This document shows, piece after piece, positions 1 to 3,753 of a DNA stretch of 5,434 bases. The first letter of the stretch is position 1. Every line of letters begins with the position of its first letter. The position numbers were made by a program, and so were the translations under genes. The notes under the pieces are model-generated. The model searched no databases and had not been told where the DNA came from. It saw only the letters and a list, made by a program, of their open reading frames with translations. The stretch is from JACVCK01 sp041940385. Its GTDB lineage: Bacteria; Planctomycetota; Phycisphaerae; Phycisphaerales; UBA1924. The stretch spans positions 1 to 5,434 of the forward strand of contig JBGTSD010000138.1 of the NCBI GenBank assembly GCA_041940385.1, written 5' to 3'.

Positions 1-152
1 ACCAGCGTCTGCTCCTGGATCTGCGTCACCGACTGCACGATGCTGATGAGCAGGCCAATCGCGACCCCCGCGCCCAGGATCGGCAGCGCGATCTTGATCG
101 TCACGAACAGCGCCGTGCGCACCGCCTCGATCAGCGTGGCCTCGTCCATCAT
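1..152 (-). CDS. fliQ: FliQ, flagellar export gate protein (partial, N-terminal ~50 residues)
   Basis: FliQ is a small two-helix inner-membrane protein that wraps around the FliP/FliR ring of the flagellar type III export gate. The visible residues begin MMDEATLIEAVRTALF. They continue with a hydrophobic helix (about residues 14-40, including LPILGAGVAIGLLISIVQ) and the highly conserved FliQ stretch SVTQIQEQTL. The family is about 90 residues long, so the second helix is beyond the left window edge. Start choice: ATG at 152 is preferred over ATG at 149 because a GGAGG-like site at 168-164 lies 11 bases upstream; this is slightly long but better than 14. The gene begins 7 bases after the fliP stop, so it is almost certainly co-transcribed with fliP. 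No frame break is visible. Identification is firm because both sequence motif and neighbour agree. Confidence 0.93.
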   Translation of the reverse strand, partial: MMDEATLIEAVRTALFVTIKIALPILGAGVAIGLLISIVQSVTQIQEQTL

Positions 153-159
153 CGCGCGA

Positions 160-1107
160 TCACCCTCCCCCGCCCGACATCACGCCCACCGCCCGCGCCG
201 CCTCCGTCATCCGCTGCACGCCGTCCGGCTGCGCGAAGCTCGTCATCAAGCTCCCCACCACGAGCTGCCACCCGTCCACCAGCACAAAGAGCAGCAGCTT
301 GAACGGCAAGCTGATCAGGACCGGCGGGAGCATCATCATGCTCATCGAGATCAGCAGGCTCGCGATCACCATGTCGATCACGAGGAACGGCAGATACACT
401 CGGAACCCCATCATGAACGCCGTCTTCAGCTCGCTCAGCATGAACGCCGGGATCAGCGTCAGCGTGTCCACGTCCGCCCGCGTCAGAAGCTCCGGCCGGC
501 TCGTGTCCACACCCTTGTAGTTCAGCATCATGTACACGCTCGACCAGTTCCCCGTCGCCTCGATCTGGTCGAACATGAAGTCCCGCAGCGGCGCCTTCGC
601 CTTGTCCCACATCTCGAGCTGGCTCGTGATCTCGCCCCGCTCGTACGGCAGGATCGCCTCCTGATGCACCCGCTGGAACGTCGGGCCCATCACGAAGAAC
701 GTCATGAAGAGCGCCAAGCCGAGGATCACCTGCGACGGCGGCAGCGACTGCGTGCCCAGCGCCTGCTTCAGCAGACCCAGCACGATGATGATCCGCACGA
801 ACGACGTGCACATGATCATGATCGCCGGCGCCAGCGACAGCACCGTCATCAGCAGCAGGATGTTCAGCGCGACCGACAGGCCCTGGCTCGGCTCGTCCGC
901 GCTGCCGCCCGGCAGCGCCCGCGACGCCTGCTCCAGAACGCTCAGCGGGTTCGAACCGATCAGCTCGCCCCCCGGCGCCCACGCCTGCGCCGCCGCGCTC
1001 GGCTGCACGATCGGTGTCGCCTCCGGCCCGTACATCTGACCCAACGCCGCGCCCCCGATCGAGAGCGCCGCCATCGCCACGACGATCATTCGCAGCCACG
1101 CGCTCAC
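160..1107 (-). CDS. fliP: FliP, flagellar type III export gate core protein
   Basis: FliP forms the pentameric core of the export gate through which rod, hook and filament subunits leave the cytoplasm. The 315-residue product starts with a signal peptide (about residues 1-23, hydrophobic MIVVAMAALSIGGAALG). A periplasmic linker (24-78) that is longer than in Salmonella FliP follows. The core contains family motifs: APAIMIMCTSFVRIIIVLGLL (94-113), LGTQSLPPSQVILGLALF (117-134), the cytoplasmic APLRDFM (172-178), LSELKTAF (224-231), PFLVIDMVIAS (240-250) and LPFKLLLFVLVDGWQLVVGS (267-286). The methionine run M257-M259 followed by LPP matches the family's gasket loop that seals the pore. A C-terminal tail of about 25 residues ends in four glycines. 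Start: GTG at 1107 overlaps the fliO stop as GTGA, with a G-run 7 bases upstream. The next in-frame ATG (1089) would shorten the signal peptide. A much longer frame open upstream of 1107 is only the fliO region read out of frame. Confidence 0.96.
   Translation of the reverse strand: MSAWLRMIVVAMAALSIGGAALGQMYGPEATPIVQPSAAAQAWAPGGELIGSNPLSVLEQASRALPGGSADEPSQGLSVALNILLLMTVLSLAPAIMIMCTSFVRIIIVLGLLKQALGTQSLPPSQVILGLALFMTFFVMGPTFQRVHQEAILPYERGEITSQLEMWDKAKAPLRDFMFDQIEATGNWSSVYMMLNYKGVDTSRPELLTRADVDTLTLIPAFMLSELKTAFMMGFRVYLPFLVIDMVIASLLISMSMMMLPPVLISLPFKLLLFVLVDGWQLVVGSLMTSFAQPDGVQRMTEAARAVGVMSGGGG
164..168 (-). promoter_or_regulatory. Ribosome binding site of fliQ inside the end of fliP
   Basis: GGAGG on the minus strand is embedded in the GGGGGAGGG run that encodes the last glycines of FliP. 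It sits 11 bases before the preferred fliQ ATG (152). The site therefore lies inside the upstream coding sequence, consistent with translational coupling. Confidence 0.55.
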
Positions 1108-1883
1108 GCCGCATCCCCCCGCAGCGCGCTCAGGCGCCGCCGCACCGAGTCCACCGCGCTCGTCTGCTCCGCCGGCGCAAAGTCCCGCCCGATCCGGCGC
1201 GAGAACCGCCCGCCGCTCGGCGCGACCTCCACCGTCTCCACACCCTCCACCATCGCCGGATCGCGCTCGAGCCCCTTCAGCAGGTTCTGGAACCGGCTCG
1301 TCATCGACGAACCCTCCTCGTCCATCGCCTTGCCGAGGATCGACGCCACATCGTCCGTGTCGCGCATCTCCGCCAGCGTCGAGAACCCGCTCGACGACTG
1401 ACTCAGCAGCAGCACGCGCCGATCGACGCGCAGCAGCACCAGCGTCTGCCCCCGCGCCACCGGATACCGCCCCAGCACCTCGAGCAACCCCGACGGCGCC
1501 CGCCCGCCCGCGCCGAGCTTGCCCACCAGGCCGCCCCGCGCCCGCGCCGCGCGCACGAACACCCAGCGCAGCGCGAAGATCAAACTCAGCACCGCCGCCA
1601 GCGCGCCCGCCGTCCGCAATCCACTCGATGCCGACGGCGCCGCCGCGCTCTTCTCCCCGATTTCCTCGCGTTCCCGCGGCGCCCCGAGCGGCCGCGCCTC
1701 CGTCTCCGACGTCGAAGCCCCCAGCGCCGACACGCGCTCGTCCGCCGGCGCGACGTCCGCCACGGGCGCGATGCCCGGAACCGCCGGCCCCATCACGTCG
1801 CCGCCCCGGGCCGCGCCGCAAACCAGCAGCGCCGCCAGAAGGCGCGCCATCACCACGCTGCCTGCGTATCTCGATCGAGCCAT
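1104..1883 (-). CDS. fliO: FliO (FliO/FliZ family), export gate assembly protein
   Basis: FliO is a membrane protein that promotes FliP assembly into the flagellar export gate. The 259-residue product has a hydrophobic, signal-like N-terminus (about 9-22, VVMARLLAALLVCGAARG). An Ala/Glu/Pro-rich stretch (about 30-88), predicted to be periplasmic, follows. Then come one clear membrane helix (91-111, AGALAAVLSLIFALRWVFV) and a cytoplasmic domain. The family core is LLEVLGRYPVARGQTLVLLR (133-152) followed by VDRRVLLL, an SH3-like strand pattern typical of FliO. The protein is about twice as long as enterobacterial FliO (about 125 residues) and closer to Bacillus FliZ, which also carries an N-terminal signal and extra domain. 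Start: ATG at 1883 has an AAGGA site 7 bases upstream (1895-1891). Met12 (1850) is an alternative that would also leave a signal peptide but has no good ribosome site. Its stop overlaps the fliP start. Confidence 0.9.
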   Translation of the reverse strand: MARSRYAGSVVMARLLAALLVCGAARGGDVMGPAVPGIAPVADVAPADERVSALGASTSETEARPLGAPREREEIGEKSAAAPSASSGLRTAGALAAVLSLIFALRWVFVRAARARGGLVGKLGAGGRAPSGLLEVLGRYPVARGQTLVLLRVDRRVLLLSQSSSGFSTLAEMRDTDDVASILGKAMDEEGSSMTSRFQNLLKGLERDPAMVEGVETVEVAPSGGRFSRRIGRDFAPAEQTSAVDSVRRRLSALRGDAA

Positions 1884-1890
1884 GTCGCCG

Positions 1891-1895
1891 TCCTT
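1891..1895 (-). promoter_or_regulatory. Ribosome binding site of fliO
   Basis: AAGGA on the minus strand, 7 bases before the ATG at 1883. It decides between this start and the internal ATG at 1850, which has no comparable site. Confidence 0.7.
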
Positions 1896-1909
1896 GGCTG
1901 GCCAACGCG

Positions 1910-1920
1910 GGGCTCCGCCC
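1910..1920. repeat. Short hairpin element GGGCTCCGCCC, copy before fliO
   Basis: An 11-base inverted repeat (GGGC, 3-base loop, GCCC) lies in the 64-base spacer between the fliN stop and fliO start. It lies 27 bases from the fliO start codon. The same 11 bases occur before fliN at 2607-2617. Extra G/C bases on both sides could lengthen the stem here. No T-run follows on either strand, so it does not look like an intrinsic terminator. Function unknown; in such GC-rich DNA it may be chance. Confidence 0.35.
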
Positions 1921-1947
1921 GCAGATGCGACGTCCTGTCGCGTTCGA

Positions 1948-2538
1948 TCAATCGTCCGCCTGCTGCGTCAGGATCTCGCTGATCCGCACGCAGAAGTTGT
2001 CGTTCACCACGAGCACCTCGCCGCGGGCCACGTGGCGCTCGTTCACGTACACGTCCACCGGATCGCCCGCGAGCTTGTCCAGTTCCACCACCGAGCCCTC
2101 GCCCAGCTTCAGCACGTCCTCGACGAGCATCCGCGTGCGACCCAGCTCGATCTTCACGTTCAGATTGACATCCGAGAGCAGGTCCAGATCACCCGCCGGC
2201 TTGCCGCTCTCCGTCCCGTTGAACGCGGGCAGCTCCACCGCCTGGCCGGACCCGTTCTTCCCGCCGGCGCCGTTCGCGCCGCGAGCCATCGAGAGCGCAT
2301 CCTGCGCCGCCTTCACCGCCGCGGCGCCACGCTCCTCCGATCCCTCCGGAGGCGGCGTCCCCTCGGACACCCCCGCCAACTCCTCCGCCTTGTCCTTCGC
2401 AGCGTCCAGCGCCTCGCCCGCAGCGCCCGCAGAATCTTCCTGCGGCCCGCGCGCATCCGCCCCGCCACCCCCAGCGGGAACAGCGCCGTCTACCTTCTTC
2501 TCCGCGCCCTCAGGCGCGCCAGGATCCTGCTCGGCCAT
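1948..2538 (-). CDS. fliN: FliN, flagellar motor switch (C-ring) protein with long N-terminal extension
   Basis: FliN forms the lower part of the cytoplasmic C-ring, where it takes part in rotation switching and docks the FliH/FliI export ATPase complex. In the 196-residue product, the last 80 residues are a full SpoA/SURF domain: DLLSDVNLNVKIELGRTRML (119-138), then LKLGEGSVVELDKLAGDPVD (143-162), VYVNERHVARGEVLVVND (163-180) and the closing VRISEIL. These match the FliN consensus very closely. Residues 1-110 are low complexity, rich in Ala, Gly, Glu and Pro and without a recognisable fold. There is no CheC-like domain, so this is FliN and not FliY. The family is usually about 100-140 residues, so the extension is unusual. 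Start: ATG at 2538 with GAGG 6 bases upstream (within GCGAGG at 2550-2545). No fliM precedes it; the closest upstream gene is fliL, 194 bases away. Confidence 0.94.
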   Translation of the reverse strand: MAEQDPGAPEGAEKKVDGAVPAGGGGADARGPQEDSAGAAGEALDAAKDKAEELAGVSEGTPPPEGSEERGAAAVKAAQDALSMARGANGAGGKNGSGQAVELPAFNGTESGKPAGDLDLLSDVNLNVKIELGRTRMLVEDVLKLGEGSVVELDKLAGDPVDVYVNERHVARGEVLVVNDNFCVRISEILTQQADD

Positions 2539-2732
2539 CCTTAGCCTCGCTCGATCAGCGGCGCAAAACCTGCGCCTTGTGTGCCCACCCGTCGCACGTC
2601 CATCCCGGGCTCCGCCCTCCAGGACCGGCGACCGGCGTACTCATCGGACGCGCAACCCAACGCCCGACAACATTTCCGCTCCCTTCCGGCGACCCGTGCG
2701 CCCCCCCGCGCAATTCTCGCCGGTCTCCATCC
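2539..2732 (-). other. Intergenic region between fliL and fliN (194 bases)
   Basis: No conserved gene is visible here, although fliM often occupies this place in other flagellar operons. On the minus strand there are two tiny open frames. One has 10 codons plus stop (2673-2641) with a GGGAG site 5 bases before its ATG. The other has 29 codons (2644-2555) and starts by an ATGA overlap with the first. The second ends 16 bases before the fliN ATG. A 6-bp stem with a 5-base loop (2560-2576, GGCGCA/TGCGCC) and a perfect 7-base tandem duplication (ACCGGCG at 2624-2637) are also present. I find no convincing promoter or terminator. Confidence 0.5.
2607..2617. repeat. Short hairpin element GGGCTCCGCCC, copy before fliN
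   Basis: Same 11-base inverted repeat as at 1910-1920, here 69 bases before the fliN start codon and inside the 29-codon open frame of the gap. It is not followed by a T-run. Its recurrence in two neighbouring spacers is the only reason to list it. Confidence 0.35.
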
Positions 2733-3425
2733 TTAATAGTCCGTCGGGAAGCCCACGCAGCGGGGAATCAGCACGCGCTCGATCACCGCCTCGCCCGCGC
2801 CGTGCGAGCCGCCGCCATGACCATCGCTCCCGTGCGAACCGCCCCCACCGTGATCGCCGCCGCCGCCGTGATCACCGCCGCCATGACCACCCCCATGGCC
2901 GCCGCCGTGACCATCTCCCGCCGGCGCCGCGGCCACCGGCGCGATCGCGTACTTCGCCGTCCCCTCTCCCATGATCTCATCAAGCAGGTTCTTCACCTGG
3001 CGCGTCAGCGTCTCGAGACTGGGCTCGTTGAAGTAGTTGTGCTGCGCCGTCCGCCAGATCCGCGCCAGACCCGTCTTGATCTCCGCCGATCGGCTCGCGA
3101 GGACCGCCTGCACGTGCCCGGCGTTCTTCGACTTCACCTGCACCTGGATCTCGACATCCCAGATCCACGAGCGCCCCGTCGCGCCGTTCGGGAACTTGTC
3201 CTTCACCACGAGGATCTCGACGAGCTTCTCGCCCTCGCTCAGCTCCGGATGGTGCAGCTCGGCGCCCTGCGTCTCGCTCGGGCCGCCCGCCTTCCCCATC
3301 ACGAAGAACAGCACCGCGCCCTCGAGCAGCAGCAGCACCAGCACGCCGGCCAGCGGCACGATCGGCAGCTTCTTCTTCGGCGCCTCTTCCGGCGCCGCGG
3401 GCGCAGCAGGGGCTTCCTTCGCCAT
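2733..3425 (-). CDS. fliL: FliL, flagellar stator-associated membrane protein with His/Gly-rich insert
   Basis: FliL is a single-pass inner-membrane protein whose periplasmic domain surrounds the stator units and supports motor torque. The 230-residue product has a short Ala/Pro/Glu/Lys-rich cytoplasmic tail (1-19), one membrane helix (about 20-43, PIVPLAGVLVLLLLEGAVLF) and a periplasmic domain. The latter contains a strand-rich part (67-98, including SWIWDVEIQVQVKS), helices (102-150, with LTRQVKNLLDEIMGEG) and a final strand (VIERVLIP, 214-221). Between GEG and this last strand sits a repetitive insert (170-211) with 8 His and 4 Asp among glycines. Most FliL proteins have only a tight turn there. 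Length is above the usual 150-180 because of the insert. Start: ATG at 3425 has GAGGAG 8 bases upstream. An upstream in-frame TTG at 3455 lacks a site and is rejected. Identification rests on topology, the C-terminal pattern and context before fliN. Confidence 0.88.
   Translation of the reverse strand: MAKEAPAAPAAPEEAPKKKLPIVPLAGVLVLLLLEGAVLFFVMGKAGGPSETQGAELHHPELSEGEKLVEILVVKDKFPNGATGRSWIWDVEIQVQVKSKNAGHVQAVLASRSAEIKTGLARIWRTAQHNYFNEPSLETLTRQVKNLLDEIMGEGTAKYAIAPVAAAPAGDGHGGGHGGGHGGGDHGGGGDHGGGGSHGSDGHGGGSHGAGEAVIERVLIPRCVGFPTDY
2790..2918 (-). repeat. Imperfect tandem repeat encoding the His/Gly-rich segment of FliL
   Basis: The bases encode residues 170-212 of FliL, built from units such as HGGG, DHGGGG and SHG. 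Repeating GCCGCCGTG- and CCATGACC-like words on the plus strand reflect the protein repeat. Such DNA can expand or contract by slippage. The encoded segment faces the periplasm if the topology of FliL holds. Confidence 0.8.
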
Positions 3426-3433
3426 CGCAACAT

Positions 3434-3439
3434 CTCCTC
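3434..3439 (-). promoter_or_regulatory. Ribosome binding site of fliL
   Basis: GAGGAG on the minus strand, 8 bases before ATG 3425. It is the strongest Shine-Dalgarno match in the window. It fixes the fliL start and excludes the longer frame beginning at TTG 3455. Confidence 0.8.
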
Positions 3440-3575
3440 GATCTCGAGAACCCAACGGGCGCGCAACGCCGCCCCGCTGGTCCGATCATCGACCATCCCG
3501 ATGACCCGGTTAAGCCCGACCCCACGACGCCCCAGACGAGTTATCGGAGCGCTCTCAATGCCCCTCGACAGCCCC

Positions 3576-3605
3576 ACAAAGAACATCGCCCCCAATCGGG
3601 GGCGA
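3576..3605 (-). terminator. Probable intrinsic terminator downstream of flgE
   Basis: On the minus strand an 8-bp perfect GC-rich stem (TCGCCCCC/GGGGGCGA, 3605-3586) closes a 4-base loop. It is followed directly by TGTTCTTTGT, 7 T in 10 bases. The orientation fits termination of the flgE transcript about 150 bases after its stop. Read on the plus strand the hairpin has no T-run. The T-tract is interrupted, so efficiency is uncertain. Confidence 0.5.
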
Positions 3606-3662
3606 ATCGAGATCGAACCAACATCCGGCGCCATCCGCGCCGCCCCCTTCCCCACTCTCCCC

Positions 3663-3740
3663 GTCCTCTGTGTCCTCTGTGTTCTTCCCCGTCTTCGCGC
3701 TCTTCGCGTTTCCGCCGCGGCGGATCTTCGACTTCGCGTT
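3663..3740. repeat. Short-period intergenic repeat block after flgE
   Basis: Two exact adjacent copies of the 9-mer CCTCTGTGT (3665-3682) are followed by CTTCGCG at 3693, 3702 and 3732; the first two are also 9 bases apart. CTTCGCGTT recurs exactly at 3702-3710 and 3732-3740. A perfect 14-base palindrome TCCGCCGCGGCGGA lies at 3711-3724. From memory, similar CACAGAGGACACAGAGG and GCGAAG-type strings recur between genes in many environmental bacterial genomes; that is recollection, not a search. Function is unknown. Confidence 0.6.
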
Positions 3741-3753
3741 TAGTCTCTTCCTC

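Larger units (their letters stand above)
3426..3753 (-). other. Intergenic region between flgE and fliL (328 bases)
   Basis: No supported gene is present. In order of minus-strand transcription it holds a block of 9-base-period repeats just after the flgE stop (3740-3663), a terminator-like hairpin (3605-3576), a stretch with no clear promoter match, a 6-bp inverted repeat (3504-3486, TCATCG/CGATGA with a 7-base loop) and the fliL ribosome site. Genes often found between flgE and fliL elsewhere (flbD, motA, motB) are absent. A start site for the fliL transcript is expected here if the hairpin terminates flgE mRNA, but I cannot place it: no good sigma-70, sigma-54 or complete sigma-28 promoter is visible. 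Confidence 0.6.

Noticed and set aside
40..1401. Long plus-strand open frame of 453 codons
   Set aside because: It is antisense to fliQ, fliP and fliO. Its product is extremely Arg/His-rich with no known fold, the usual shadow of GC-rich codons on the opposite strand.
1108..1905. Upstream extension of the fliP frame to 1905
   Set aside because: This part is the fliO region read out of frame, giving Ala/Gly/Arg low complexity. The GTG at 1107 overlapping the fliO stop is followed by a proper signal peptide.
2560..2576. Hairpin GGCGCA/TGCGCC before fliN considered as a terminator
   Set aside because: The stem is only 6 bp and no T-run follows on either strand.
2539..2732. Search for a fliM remnant or small conserved gene in the fliL-fliN gap
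   Set aside because: No frame in the gap shows FliM-like residues. The tiny ORFs there are reported only as a low-interest observation.
3426..3455. Longer FliL starting at TTG 3455
   Set aside because: It needs a rare start codon without a ribosome site, and it would translate through the GAGGAG site that serves ATG 3425.
3541..3548. TCCGATAA on the minus strand, resembling the sigma-28 -10 element GCCGATAA
   Set aside because: No TAAA-like -35 element lies about 11 bases upstream, and a single 8-mer is not enough to call a flagellar promoter.
3299..3655. Minus-strand open frame of 118 codons across the flgE-fliL gap
   Set aside because: It overlaps the start of fliL in another frame, its product is Arg-rich with no motif, and it runs through the terminator-like hairpin.
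1014..3743. Other long plus-strand open frames (1014-1982, 1519-2544, 1628-2974, 2577-3743)
   Set aside because: All lie opposite fliO, fliN and fliL. Their products are Arg/Pro/Ser/Ala-rich without motifs, while the minus strand carries clear family signatures.
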